Source: Paracoccaceae bacterium
GTDB taxonomy: Bacteria; Pseudomonadota; Alphaproteobacteria; Rhodobacterales; Rhodobacteraceae
Direction: 5' to 3'
Assembly (NCBI GenBank): GCA_016744015.1
Contig: JADGFD010000011.1
Coordinates: forward strand, 28,121 to 92,120
DNA length: 64,000 bases
Made by a program: the position numbers and the translations under genes. Shown here one piece after another: positions 42,778 through 51,903 of the stretch. The notes beneath the pieces are model-generated. The model saw only the letters and a program-made list of their open reading frames with translations, was not told the origin of the DNA and did not search any database. Within the stretch, counting starts at the first letter, position 1, and each line of letters opens with the position of its first letter.

Positions 42778-43353
42778 TTAGATCCTCACATCGTTCCGGA
42801 TAATGTGGCCTGGGTTTGAGCGAAAAGAGGCTGTTTGAAACTGGGCGCACCGCCCCAGCCAAGTTACATTGCCCATTTCCAACTCTGCTCTGCCTGGCAT
42901 AAGCCCAATTCCACCAAAGGTCAGTGTGAGCTTGATCCGGCCTTTTCCATTTATGAACTGTGCGGATAAACTTGCATCTATATCGCAATAATCACCTGAG
43001 TGCTGGACCTGCCCACAGTCCAGTTTATCGGCTGGCGCAGTCATATCCCAGCTGTCGTCAGCGACCGAACACCGAAAATCGGCATACCCGATCTGCCCGT
43101 TCCCCCAATGAAACACCATTGAAATCAAACCTTCGTATTGCAAGGCCTCTCGATAATACCTTGCCGACAACACCCTAACAGCGCTGATATTCACGCCTGA
43201 ATCGTGCTGTAAGCCGCGTAAGGAAAAAGGGGTCTGCCCCACATTTTCCGCAAAGAAATCCTCGCTAACGGTATATGGAGGGGTCGCAGCCACAGGCACA
43301 AACGTAGCAATAATGAGCCTTTTTGCATGGATCAGTCGCGGCATGTTAGCCAT
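42778..43353 (-). CDS. Hypothetical protein with start inside a repeated element
   Basis: 191-residue frame of unknown family. After MANMPRLIHA it continues KRLIIATFVPVAATPPYTVSEDFFAE, which has a weak secretion-like hydrophobic patch, then a Cys-containing body (ADFRCSVADDSWDM, DKLDCGQVQHSGDYCDIDAS) consistent with a secreted disulfide protein. The first ten residues lie in the ~205-bp repeat also found at 63797-64000, so the native 5' end was probably replaced by that element. The convergent neighbour ends ten bases away, which supports a real gene. May be a damaged gene. Confidence 0.5.
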   Translation of the reverse strand: MANMPRLIHAKRLIIATFVPVAATPPYTVSEDFFAENVGQTPFSLRGLQHDSGVNISAVRVLSARYYREALQYEGLISMVFHWGNGQIGYADFRCSVADDSWDMTAPADKLDCGQVQHSGDYCDIDASLSAQFINGKGRIKLTLTFGGIGLMPGRAELEMGNVTWLGRCAQFQTASFRSNPGHIIRNDVRI

Positions 43354-43531
43354 GGTTTTTTCTACGGCTACGGTTACGGCTATGTCTGATGTCGCATAAG
43401 TTCAGCGCCGGCCGTCGGCACAGGCTTGCAAAGAGGCGATATCGGGTGACGAACCGAACTGACTAGAACCAAAGCCTTGGTTATCGTGGTGATTTGACGG
43501 CGGATTTCACCGGATGTGCAAAACAAGTGGG
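43323..43531 (+). repeat. Long direct repeat, copy A (~209 bp)
   Basis: From TTGCATGGATCAGTCGCGGC to CAAAACAAGTGGG, it matches 63797-63999 with scattered single-base differences and one 6-bp difference in a TACGGC-type tract (this copy has one unit more). Same orientation in both places. The outer bases of copy B (CTCTGTTGCATGGATCAG) resemble IS end sequences, but no transposase is readable in either copy. The two copies border 20 kb holding the peptide and hydroxyproline genes. Confidence 0.85.
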
Positions 43532-43736
43532 CGGCCGGGTTCTCAACCGCATGACCAAACGTTGTCACCCATGTTGCGAACGCACCGCCTGAATTCCGTC
43601 TCGAGTAGAGCCCGCTCCAAACTCAAACCGATCCGTGCGACGATGTGCAACGGAGGAAAGGAGGGCTAGACTTGCTCGTTCAGTCAAGCCTATTGTGAGG
43701 CGAGCTTTGCCCACCAGATTACGCAAGGAACCCCAC

Positions 43737-44327
43737 ATGCTCACATCTCGCAAGCCGTCGAAACAACTGCGTAAGGCCCAGACCTTAAAGCTGGGTGTGA
43801 CCATTCGGCAGCGCCGCAAAGCACTGAAAAAAACCATACAGCAGGTCGCCGAAGAGACAGGCCTGACGCCCGGTTTTATTTCACAGGTAGAGCGTGGAAT
43901 AAGCGCGCCGTCGCTGTCCTCTATGGTTGCCATTGCCGCCGCCTTGGGCACCTCGGTTGAACAGTTTTTGAGCGTTCCGGAAGAATTCTGTGAATTTGTG
44001 CCTGCGGATAAAAGGCAAACCTATTCGCTTGGAAACGCGGGTCGATTTTACGAGAAACTCGGCCCGGGCTTTGCGGGATCCTTGATGTATCCAACAATGA
44101 TTCACCGCCCGGTTGGGCAGGTTTCAGAAAACATGTGCCACCCCGGAGAGGTGTTTTTTCACCTGCTTTCCGGCCAAGTTGAATATAATTTGGACGGACG
44201 TGTCTTCATCATGTCGGCTGGAGATAGCCTGCATCACGATACCTCACGGCCACACCATTCAACTGTGATCGGTGACACCGAATCAGTGGAGCTTTGGGTC
44301 AGTTCCTTTCCGATTCTGGGCAATTAA
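43737..44327 (+). CDS. XRE-family regulator with C-terminal cupin
   Basis: 196 residues from ATG 43737, which has AAGGAA six bases upstream; a longer frame to 43635 lacks an RBS. The helix-turn-helix is at TIQQVAEETGLTPGFISQVERGISAPSLSSMVAIAAALG (about residues 32-70). A cupin sensor fills the C-terminal half (CHPGEVFFHLLSGQVEYNLDGRVFIMSAGDSLHHDTSRPHHS). Such XRE-cupin proteins (PuuR-like) often control amine, amino-acid or peptide use. It lies directly before the dpp-type operon and probably controls it. Confidence 0.9.
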   Translation: MLTSRKPSKQLRKAQTLKLGVTIRQRRKALKKTIQQVAEETGLTPGFISQVERGISAPSLSSMVAIAAALGTSVEQFLSVPEEFCEFVPADKRQTYSLGNAGRFYEKLGPGFAGSLMYPTMIHRPVGQVSENMCHPGEVFFHLLSGQVEYNLDGRVFIMSAGDSLHHDTSRPHHSTVIGDTESVELWVSSFPILGN

Positions 44328-44447
44328 TTCTCCCAATTTGGGGGGATTCGTGCGAACCAACCGTGGTTTTTGTTTTTATATTCCTACTCAATTGGCAAAG
44401 TTGCGTGTTGATTCTTAGTAAAATACAATAATATCAAGTTGTTATCC

Positions 44448-44529
44448 AAAGTGCTCCCTAGTTTAACTAAAAATTTAATATACTAATAAAAACTTTAGTG
44501 TGGCTTCAAAATATGTTTAAAGTGCTCCC
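44448..44529 (+). promoter_or_regulatory. Paired 11-bp direct repeats upstream of dpp-type operon
   Basis: AAAGTGCTCCC occurs at 44448-44458 and 44519-44529, starts 71 bases apart (about seven helical turns), in a very AT-rich 235-base gap before the binding-protein gene. The second lies 33 bases before the start codon. They may be binding sites for the XRE-cupin regulator. Confidence 0.4.
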
Positions 44530-44562
44530 ATTGCTTTGTAAAAATCTGGGAGGATTCTTCTT

Positions 44563-46149
44563 ATGAAACGCAACTTGCTGGCAGCGACGCTTGTCATGGC
44601 CACAGCTTTTTCTACACCTTTAATCGCACAAGAGCGTGGCGGCACGCTCACCTTCGCACGGTATGACGGCTCACGCCTGATTGATCCGATTTATGCAGAC
44701 CGCAACCCAGATATCTGGATGGTTGGGAGCCTGTTTGACACCCTGCTGCGCCCGAGTGCTGACGGCAATTCATTGGTTGCCGGCTTGGCCGAAAGCCACA
44801 CAGTTTCGGCTGATGGCCTGACCGTGACGCTGACATTGCGTGACGGGCTGAGCTTTTCTGACGGCAGCCCGCTAACCGGCGAAGACGTTGTGTTCTCGCT
44901 TGATCGTGCACGCAACCCAGACCTTAGCCCCTGGTCTGGCCTGCTTGGCTCAATTGGCAGTGTTTCTGCTGATGGTGCTACCGTGACACTGGCGCTCAAC
45001 AACCCCGATCCTACGCTCCTGTCAATTCTGGCAACCTTTAATACGGGCATTGTTTCCAAAGCCGTATTTGATGCGGCAGAAGGCGCAACAGATCAGGAAA
45101 AATCGGCTGCGATCTTTGCTGAAGGTGGACCGGGTGTTGGCTCCGGGCCGTTCTTTTTGAGCGGATTTTCCCAAAGCGCCTCCATGAGCTTTACCGCAAA
45201 TCCGAACTATTGGAAAATGGGCGCTGACGGTGAGCCATTACCTTACCTTGACGGTGTTGATTTTGAGATCATCCCTGATGACGCAACGCGCATCCTCAAG
45301 CTGCAAGCCGGTGAAGTTGACGTGGCGGAGTTCATCCCGTTTTCCCGCGTGGCTGAGCTTGAAGCGGATACAAGCATTAATATGAACCTGTATCCATCAA
45401 CGCGGATCATCTACTCGCCTATCAACACCCGCGAAACCAGCGCTGATGGCTCCGCCAACCCGCTGGCAGATGTGCGTGTTCGGCAAGCGATCAACTACGC
45501 AACCAACAAAGACGCCCTGATCGGGCTGGTTTTGCAAGGCTCCGGCAAGGCAATGACCTCCCCCTTGATGGCGGCAGCTACCCAGCTCGCAACAAACCCG
45601 GGGCCGCTTTATGCCTATGATCTGGAACGCGCGCAGGCACTGATGGCCGAAGCAGGACTGGAAGACGGCATCGAAATTACCTTGACGACGCTTGCGGGCT
45701 CGGCTGATGATTCCACAATTTTTGCAGCTTTGCAGCAAATGTGGGCACCAATCGGGATCACGCTAAGTGTGCAACAGGTTGATGGCCCAACGCGCGGCGC
45801 CCAAAACCGCTCTGGCGAGTTTGACATCCACACCTATGGCTGGGTGAATGATGTGAACGACCCGAGCCAGGTTGTTGGCTGGCTTGGCCACACGCCTACG
45901 GCTAATGCGGTTGGCACCGGCTGGGATAATGCGGAGTTTAACGGATTGTTTGAAGCCTCGGCGACCGAAGTAGACCCGGCAGCCCGTGCAGCACAATATG
46001 CACGCATGCAGGAGATTTATGCCGCAGAAGCGCCACTGTTGTTCATGTTTGAAACACCGTTCGCGGTTGCTGTTTCTACCCGCGTTGATGGATATGTCCA
46101 AACCCCGCTGGGCAACAACATCTTCGAAGAAGCGACCATTAACGACTAA
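44563..46149 (+). CDS. Peptide ABC importer, periplasmic binding protein (SBP_bac_5)
   Basis: 528 residues with a signal peptide (MKRNLLAATLVMATAFSTPLIAQ), then RGGTLTFARYDGSRLIDPIY and the family 5 landmarks GLAESHTVSADGLTVTLTLRDGLSFSDGSPLTGEDVVFSLDRA and VRQAINYATNKDALIGLVLQGSGKAM. Normal length for DppA/OppA. Strong RBS GGGAGGA before the ATG. It starts a full five-gene importer (A-B-C-D-F) that is followed by an overlapping aminopeptidase P gene, which points to peptides rather than nickel or glutathione as the ligand. Confidence 0.93.
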   Translation: MKRNLLAATLVMATAFSTPLIAQERGGTLTFARYDGSRLIDPIYADRNPDIWMVGSLFDTLLRPSADGNSLVAGLAESHTVSADGLTVTLTLRDGLSFSDGSPLTGEDVVFSLDRARNPDLSPWSGLLGSIGSVSADGATVTLALNNPDPTLLSILATFNTGIVSKAVFDAAEGATDQEKSAAIFAEGGPGVGSGPFFLSGFSQSASMSFTANPNYWKMGADGEPLPYLDGVDFEIIPDDATRILKLQAGEVDVAEFIPFSRVAELEADTSINMNLYPSTRIIYSPINTRETSADGSANPLADVRVRQAINYATNKDALIGLVLQGSGKAMTSPLMAAATQLATNPGPLYAYDLERAQALMAEAGLEDGIEITLTTLAGSADDSTIFAALQQMWAPIGITLSVQQVDGPTRGAQNRSGEFDIHTYGWVNDVNDPSQVVGWLGHTPTANAVGTGWDNAEFNGLFEASATEVDPAARAAQYARMQEIYAAEAPLLFMFETPFAVAVSTRVDGYVQTPLGNNIFEEATIND

Positions 46150-46158
46150 ACGCATCTT

Positions 46159-46186
46159 GCACCGCCAAAGGAAACTTTGGCGGTGC
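46159..46186 (+). other. Strong GNRA hairpin between binding-protein and permease genes
   Basis: GCACCGCCAAAG-GAAA-CTTTGGCGGTGC: 12-bp perfect stem capped by a GAAA tetraloop, ten bases after the binding-protein stop and 22 bases before the permease start. The tract after it (ATTTTATTTG) is only partly T-rich, so it is probably a leaky terminator or 3'-end stabiliser that raises binding-protein levels. Confidence 0.75.
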
Positions 46187-46208
46187 ATTTTATTTGAAGG
46201 GCCGCACC

Positions 46209-47150
46209 ATGGCTAGCCTCCAATACATTTTCAAGCGCCTGCTACTGATGATCCCCACCTTCTTTTTGGTGATGGTTATTATCTTCTTATTGGTGCGTTT
46301 TTTACCCGGCGACCCCGCGATTGCCATCGCTGGTGATCGGGCCTCTGATGCCGACCTTGAGGCTATCCGCAACCGGCTAGGTTTAAACGAGCCGATGCTG
46401 GTGCAGTTCTGGCTGTTTATTTCTAACACTTTACAGGGTGATCTGGGCCGCTCCATTTTGATGCGCGCACCTGTGACCGACGTTATTTTTGAGCGTTTTC
46501 CAACAACCGGATTTTTGACGCTCTACGCTGTAGTCCTCTCCCTCCTCATTGCTGGCCCGCTGGCCTTTGTGGCGGCATTAAACCGGGGCAACAGTTGGGA
46601 CGCGGCGATCCGCACGGTTTTTCAAGTCGGCCTATCAATGCCGGTGTTTTATATCGGGCTTATTCTGCTAACCTTTTTGGCGGCCCAACTGCGCTGGTTT
46701 CCGGTGGGCGGATACGGAGAAACATTTTTTGTTCGGCTTCACCACCTGTTTTTGCCGGCAATGACCGTGGCGCTCTATACCTCCGCCATTATCATGCGAA
46801 ATTTGCGCTCCTCAATCATTGAGGTATTAGATGCCGAATATGTGCAATTCTCCCGCGCTAAGGGGCTTTCGAACCGGATAATTTTAGGCCGGCATGTTTT
46901 GCGCAATGCCATGATCTCCACCGTGACCTTGCTCGGCCTCTCAATTGGCAGCATGATGAGCGGCACGCTGGTCACCGAAACCGTGTTTGCCGTGCCCGGA
47001 ATGGGGCGGCTTATGCTGGAAGCTATTTTTGCGCGTGACTACCCGCTTATTCAGGGCCTGACCCTCACATTTGCTGTGCTGGTATCGGTCGTGTTTTTAC
47101 TCACCGACCTCTTTCAAAGCTGGCTTGACCCAAGGATGCGCCTGTCATGA
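46209..47150 (+). CDS. Peptide ABC importer, DppB-type permease
   Basis: 313 residues from ATG 46209 (an upstream in-frame TTG at 46194 is unlikely). Six helices, the N-terminal YIFKRLLLMIPTFFLVMVIIFLLVRFLPGDPA typical of DppB/OppB, and the EAA-like loop DAEYVQFSRAKGLSNRIILGRHVLRNA. It pairs with the next gene, which overlaps its stop by four bases. Confidence 0.93.
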   Translation: MASLQYIFKRLLLMIPTFFLVMVIIFLLVRFLPGDPAIAIAGDRASDADLEAIRNRLGLNEPMLVQFWLFISNTLQGDLGRSILMRAPVTDVIFERFPTTGFLTLYAVVLSLLIAGPLAFVAALNRGNSWDAAIRTVFQVGLSMPVFYIGLILLTFLAAQLRWFPVGGYGETFFVRLHHLFLPAMTVALYTSAIIMRNLRSSIIEVLDAEYVQFSRAKGLSNRIILGRHVLRNAMISTVTLLGLSIGSMMSGTLVTETVFAVPGMGRLMLEAIFARDYPLIQGLTLTFAVLVSVVFLLTDLFQSWLDPRMRLS

Positions 47151-48010
47151 GCGATGTAACCGTTTCCCAAACCCAGCAGGCTTTGAAAAAATCCAAGCTC
47201 CAGATTGCCCTGCGCAAACCGGGCTTTGTGATCGGAGCGATCATTATAGGCCTGTCAGCAATGCTGGCGATTGCCCCGGGGGTATTTGCTCCCTATGATC
47301 CAAATCTCATAAGCTATCTTGAGGTGAAGCAACCACCAAGCTGGGCGCACCCGTTTGGCACTGACATGTTAGGCCGCGATAGCCTCTCGCGGGTGATCTG
47401 GGCCTATACGGTAAATATGCAAATGGCGATACTGGCCACAGTTTTTGCAATGAGTTTTGGCGTATTTGTGGGCGCGCTTGTGGGCTATTATCGCGGCATT
47501 GCCGACCAGATATTTGGCCGGTTGGTTGATGCCATTATTACGTTTCCGTTTTTGGTGCTTGTTATTGCTGTTGTCGCGGTGCTTGGGCCGGGGTTGGTAA
47601 ACATGTATATCGCGATTAGCGTTGTCGGCTGGGTCTATTATGCGCGCCTAACCCGTGCCGAGGTTATTGCGCAAATGGGTAATGATTACGCTTCAGCGGG
47701 TGTTGTTATGGGCTATTCGGATCGACGGATCATATTTCGCCACCTGCTACCCAATGCCATTACCCCCGTCATTGTTTACTGGATGACAGATATGGCGCTG
47801 GCGATTTTGCTTGGTTCTTCGCTTGGGTATTTGGGCCTTGGGGCGCAGCCGCCGCAGGCGGAATGGGGCGTGCTGATCGCAGAAGGGCGCAATTTTATCA
47901 CCACTGCATGGTGGCTTAGCCTGATGCCGGGAATCGCGATTGTGATCACCGGACTTGGTTTTTCCTTAATCGGCGACGGCTTAGCAGATTTGCTCCGCCC
48001 TCGGACATAA
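47147..48010 (+). CDS. Peptide ABC importer, DppC-type permease
   Basis: 287 residues. N-terminal cytosolic stretch with a single helix and then HPFGTDMLGRDSLSRVIW, the DppC/OppC signature, and a coupling loop NDYASAGVVMGYSDRRIIFRHLLPN. The C-terminal WWLSLMPGIAIVITGLGFSLIGDGLADLLRPR is the usual end. Start overlaps DppB by four bases. Confidence 0.94.
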   Translation: MSDVTVSQTQQALKKSKLQIALRKPGFVIGAIIIGLSAMLAIAPGVFAPYDPNLISYLEVKQPPSWAHPFGTDMLGRDSLSRVIWAYTVNMQMAILATVFAMSFGVFVGALVGYYRGIADQIFGRLVDAIITFPFLVLVIAVVAVLGPGLVNMYIAISVVGWVYYARLTRAEVIAQMGNDYASAGVVMGYSDRRIIFRHLLPNAITPVIVYWMTDMALAILLGSSLGYLGLGAQPPQAEWGVLIAEGRNFITTAWWLSLMPGIAIVITGLGFSLIGDGLADLLRPRT

Positions 48011-48021
48011 GTGAGGCTATT

Positions 48022-49011
48022 ATGATCGAACAAAAATTACTTGAGATCGAAAACCTGTCTACTACTTTTTCTCGCGGTGGCATGGCTTTGCCAGCGGTAA
48101 GGGATGTTTCATTTTCCGTTGGCAAGGGCGAGGTGCTGGGGTTGGTTGGCGAGAGCGGCTCAGGCAAAAGCGTCACGTTACGCTCGGTGCTTGGGCTATC
48201 AAAACGCTATGGCGATGTAACGGGCTCCGTTAAGTGGTGCGGTACTGATATTTCCGGATTTAGTGAACGGAAGATGCGGCAAGTGCGTGGCTGCGAGATC
48301 GCGATGATTTTTCAAGAGCCGATGACCTCGCTCAACCCCTTACTGACCGTGGGTTTGCAGATCACCGAAACACTCTCAGCCCATACCAAATTGAACGGCG
48401 CTGAGCGGCGTAAACGGGCGATTGAAATGCTAGACATGGTCGGAATCCCCTCAGCGGCCGAGCGGCTAGGGGATTATCCACACCAGTTTTCCGGTGGGAT
48501 GCGCCAGCGGGTCATGATTGCGATCGCACTGGCGGCGCACCCAAAGCTTTTGCTGGCGGATGAACCCACAACCGCGCTCGATGTTACCATTCAGGCGCAG
48601 ATACTTGATCTTATTATGTTGCTGGCAAAAGAAATGGATATGGGTGTGGTGCTGGTAACCCATGATTTGGGCGTGGTGGCGCAAACTTGCCGAAATGTGG
48701 CGGTTATGTATGCTGGGCGGATTGTGGAGCAAGGCGCGGTGCGCCAAGTTCTGAAATCGCCGCATCATCCCTATACGGTTGGCCTGATGCGCTCGGTTCC
48801 GCAAGATGTGCCGCCTCGCACACAGCTATACTCGGTGCCGGGCACGCCCCCGAGCCTTGAGAACCTGCCAGCGGGCTGCGCCTTTGCACCACGTTGCCAG
48901 AATACAAGCTCAAACTGCAAAATTGAGCGCCCAATGCTGGTGAATACAGATGCTGGGCGCAAGCTGGCATGTTTTAATCCGGTGCAAGCGCTGCAAGGAG
49001 AGCTGGCATGA
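48022..49011 (+). CDS. Peptide ABC importer, DppD-type ATPase
   Basis: 329 residues. Walker [11 protein letters not shown]-loop [11 protein letters not shown], signature FSGGMRQR, Walker [14 protein letters not shown] and H-loop [12 protein letters not shown]. The C-terminal oligopeptide domain ([19 protein letters not shown]) carries the Cys cluster that can hold an Fe-S centre in Dpp/Opp ATPases. Overlaps the partner ATPase by four bases. Confidence 0.94.
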   Translation: MIEQKLLEIENLSTTFSRGGMALPAVRDVSFSVGKGEVLGLVGESGSGKSVTLRSVLGLSKRYGDVTGSVKWCGTDISGFSERKMRQVRGCEIAMIFQEPMTSLNPLLTVGLQITETLSAHTKLNGAERRKRAIEMLDMVGIPSAAERLGDYPHQFSGGMRQRVMIAIALAAHPKLLLADEPTTALDVTIQAQILDLIMLLAKEMDMGVVLVTHDLGVVAQTCRNVAVMYAGRIVEQGAVRQVLKSPHHPYTVGLMRSVPQDVPPRTQLYSVPGTPPSLENLPAGCAFAPRCQNTSSNCKIERPMLVNTDAGRKLACFNPVQALQGELA

Positions 49012-50006
49012 CCTCAACCGTTATGGAGATCAAGGATCTCGCGCTTGAATTTAAAGTCTCCCGCTCGATCGTGGATGTGATACGCCGCCGCCCGGGCAAG
49101 GTGGTGCGGGCACTCAACGGGGTTTCGCTGCATATGGAGAAAGGCGAAACGCTGGGTGTGGTTGGGGAAAGTGGCTGCGGAAAATCGACATTGGCACGGT
49201 GTATTGTCCGGCTTTATGAGCCAAATAGGGGCAAGATCAAGTTTAGAAACCAAGATATATTTGCGGCAGATTTTCGCAACGACCGCAGCTATAACAAGCG
49301 CGTCCAGATGATGTTTCAGGATCCGTATTCCTCGCTTAATCCGCGTATGACAGCCGGACAAATCATCACCGAAGCCCTGAGCGTGCATGAAATGCGCCCC
49401 CCAGCTGAAATTCCGGCACGTATGGCAGAATTGCTTGATCTTGTGCGCTTGTCACAAGATGCTGCTGAAAAGCTTCCGCATGAGTTTTCCGGTGGGCAGC
49501 GCCAAAGGATAGCCATTGCAAGAGCGCTTGCAGTAGAGCCGGAGGTTTTGATTGCAGATGAGCTGGTTTCGGCGCTGGATGTTTCGGTGCAGGCGCAGGT
49601 GGTGAACCTGTTGCTGGAGCTGCAAGAGCGCCTGAACCTGACGATTATGTTTGTTGCCCACGACCTGCGCCTTGTGCGGCATGTATCGAACCGTGTTGCT
49701 GTTATCTACTTGGGGCGCATTGTTGAAATAGGGGATAGCGAATCCCTGTTTTCAAACCCTGCGCACCCTTATTCACAAGCCTTGCTCAGCGCGGCACCGT
49801 CGGTTGATCCAGATGACACCTCGGGGGCGATCAGGCTTGAAGGCGAGCTACCCTCGCCGCTAAATGTGCCGCCTGGATGTGCGTTTCATGTGAGATGCCC
49901 GTATAAAACCGAAAATTGCACACGCGATATCCCTGTGCTCCGACTTATCGAAAACATGGGCGAAGTCGCCTGTCACAACGCTGAAGAGATTGCCAAAAAT
50001 GCCTAA
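49008..50006 (+). CDS. Peptide ABC importer, DppF-type ATPase
   Basis: 332 residues. Walker A GESGCGKST, Q-loop MFQDPYSSLNPRMT, signature FSGGQRQR, Walker B VLIADELVSALDV (with LVSALD in place of the usual PTSALD) and H-loop VAHDLRLVRHVS. The C-terminal VPPGCAFHVRCPYKTENCT is the oligopeptide-type Cys motif. Its stop lies eight bases inside the aminopeptidase gene, which ties peptide import to hydrolysis. Confidence 0.93.
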   Translation: MTSTVMEIKDLALEFKVSRSIVDVIRRRPGKVVRALNGVSLHMEKGETLGVVGESGCGKSTLARCIVRLYEPNRGKIKFRNQDIFAADFRNDRSYNKRVQMMFQDPYSSLNPRMTAGQIITEALSVHEMRPPAEIPARMAELLDLVRLSQDAAEKLPHEFSGGQRQRIAIARALAVEPEVLIADELVSALDVSVQAQVVNLLLELQERLNLTIMFVAHDLRLVRHVSNRVAVIYLGRIVEIGDSESLFSNPAHPYSQALLSAAPSVDPDDTSGAIRLEGELPSPLNVPPGCAFHVRCPYKTENCTRDIPVLRLIENMGEVACHNAEEIAKNA

Positions 50007-51798
50007 TTCACAAACACCAAAACCTGAGATTGTTGCCGCGCTTCGCGCTGAAATGCGACAGTTGGGCCTGGATGCCTTTATCCTGCCACGCTTTGATCAA
50101 CATCAAGGCGAATACGTGGCACCGCACGATATGCGTTTGGCATTTGTGACCGGATTTACCGGGTCGGCCGGGATGGCAATTGTTACCCAAGAGGATGTCG
50201 CCATTTTTGTTGATGGGCGCTATACGGTCCAGCTCGGCAACCAGTGCCCGGTGGGCGTGTTTTCGCACCACCACTTGTTTGATTCACCACCCGAAAACTG
50301 GCTGGAGAAGACGGCTGCAACAGGCTGGAAAATCGGGTTTGATGCGATGCATATTCCCCCGTCTTGGTATGACAGATTTAAGGGTGTTTGTGCCAATGCC
50401 GGTGCAACGCTGCAAGCCACAGCCGCCAACCCCGTGGACGTGATCTGGGATGACCAGCCCCCCGCACCAATGGCGCCTGTGTCTCCGTTTCCAACCCAGT
50501 TTGCCGGCGTTGATAGCCAGCAAAAATGTGCAGATTTGCTCGCGTATCTGAAGCAAACAGAAGCTGACTTTTTACTCGACACCCAGCCCGATAACATCGC
50601 TTGGTTTTTAAACCTGCGTGGTGGCGATGTTGACTTTAACCCAATGCCACAGAGCTTTGTGTTGGTTGCGGCGACCGGAGAAGTTGTTTGGTTTGTTGCC
50701 CCTGAAAAGGTTGACCAATCTGTGCTGGATTGCCTACCTGCTCAAGTTGAAGCACTGCCAATTTCCCTGTTCAGGGAGACGTTGGGCGCCCGGGTTAGCG
50801 CAGGACAAAAGGTTGTTCTTGACCCTGATTTCTCGCCCGTGGCCGCACGTCTGCTGCTTGAGGCCAAAGGCGCTAAAATTATCGAAGAACGCGGCGTCAT
50901 AACCCTCACCAAAGCGCGCAAAAACGCGACCGAGCTGGAGGGCATGCGGGCCTGCCATATTGAAGATGGCGTTGCATGGACCGAGTTTTGCGCATGGCTC
51001 GCGGCGGCCGTGCCAGCCCGTGCCCACTCCGGCAACCCCGTGCACGAACGCGAGGCCGAGGAAAAAATTCTGGAGTTTCGTCGCGCCCGCCCCGGGTTTT
51101 TGGGGGAGAGCTTCAACACAATTTCGGCTGCTGCTGGAAACGCTGCTATGTGCCATTATGCAACCACCCCCGACAACAGCGCTGCCATATTGCTGGAGAA
51201 TACTTTTTTGCTGGATAGCGGTGGCCAATATATTAATGGCACAACCGACGCCACGCGCAGCTTCAGCTTTGCGGCCCCCCGCCCTGCGGGGTATGACGAA
51301 GCCTATACAGCGGTCTTTAAAGCGCTTTATACGTTGGCTACTTTGCGTTTTCCCAAGGGCACACAAGGGCACCATATTGATGCGATCTGCCGCCGTCCGC
51401 TTTGGGATTTGGGCCTCGATTATGACCACGGAACCGGCCATGGTGTTGGGCATCAGCTTTCGGTGCATGAGCAACCCCAGCGCATAGGCAAGCCCTATAG
51501 CCCAGTCGATTTGGCCGCAGGCATGGTGCTTTCCATCGAGCCAGGATATTATGCGGCTAATCAATTTGGTATTCGGATCGAAAACTTGTTTGAAGTCGTA
51601 GCCGAAGAGGATGGATTTCTGTCGTTTCGCAACCTCACCTTCGCCCCGATCCAGACCGATATGATTAACGTTGATGCATTGACCAGCCAAGAAAAAGCTT
51701 GGCTGAATAGCTACCAATCAGAAATCATGAGCAAAATTGGGCCAATGCTAAGCGCCGAGGCTGCCGCGTGGTTAAAGGAAACCAGCACATTGCTGTAA
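49999..51798 (+). CDS. pepP: Xaa-Pro aminopeptidase (M24B, aminopeptidase P)
   Basis: 599 residues from ATG 49999. Long three-domain form: two creatinase-like N-terminal domains (AEMRQLGLDAFILPRFDQHQGEYV, and a second with DFLLDTQPDNIAWFLNLRGGDVD) and a pita-bread catalytic domain with dinuclear-metal ligands in DSGGQYINGTTDATRSF, HGTGHGVGHQLSVHE, SIEPGYY and GIRIENLFEV. It removes the N-terminal residue in front of proline or hydroxyproline. It overlaps the dpp-type ATPase gene by eight bases, so imported Pro/Hyp peptides are the probable substrates. No signal peptide, so cytosolic. Confidence 0.94.
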   Translation: MPNSQTPKPEIVAALRAEMRQLGLDAFILPRFDQHQGEYVAPHDMRLAFVTGFTGSAGMAIVTQEDVAIFVDGRYTVQLGNQCPVGVFSHHHLFDSPPENWLEKTAATGWKIGFDAMHIPPSWYDRFKGVCANAGATLQATAANPVDVIWDDQPPAPMAPVSPFPTQFAGVDSQQKCADLLAYLKQTEADFLLDTQPDNIAWFLNLRGGDVDFNPMPQSFVLVAATGEVVWFVAPEKVDQSVLDCLPAQVEALPISLFRETLGARVSAGQKVVLDPDFSPVAARLLLEAKGAKIIEERGVITLTKARKNATELEGMRACHIEDGVAWTEFCAWLAAAVPARAHSGNPVHEREAEEKILEFRRARPGFLGESFNTISAAAGNAAMCHYATTPDNSAAILLENTFLLDSGGQYINGTTDATRSFSFAAPRPAGYDEAYTAVFKALYTLATLRFPKGTQGHHIDAICRRPLWDLGLDYDHGTGHGVGHQLSVHEQPQRIGKPYSPVDLAAGMVLSIEPGYYAANQFGIRIENLFEVVAEEDGFLSFRNLTFAPIQTDMINVDALTSQEKAWLNSYQSEIMSKIGPMLSAEAAAWLKETSTLL

Positions 51799-51903
51799 GC
51801 GCCGCGGCTGTTAGGCTAGCGCTATAGCCATGCCGCAAAGTGCTCGGCACCTCCCGTCTTGGCGACGGGGGGAGCAAAGCGCAGATTTTAAGCTGGAAAA
51901 TTA

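Noticed and set aside
44328..44350. Terminator-like CTCCCAATTTGGGGGG after the XRE-cupin gene
   Set aside because: Short imperfect stem without a T-run; could weakly end transcription but is not convincing enough to annotate.
50734..51717. 327-residue minus-strand frame opposite aminopeptidase P
   Set aside because: Antisense shadow of a fully supported M24 peptidase gene.
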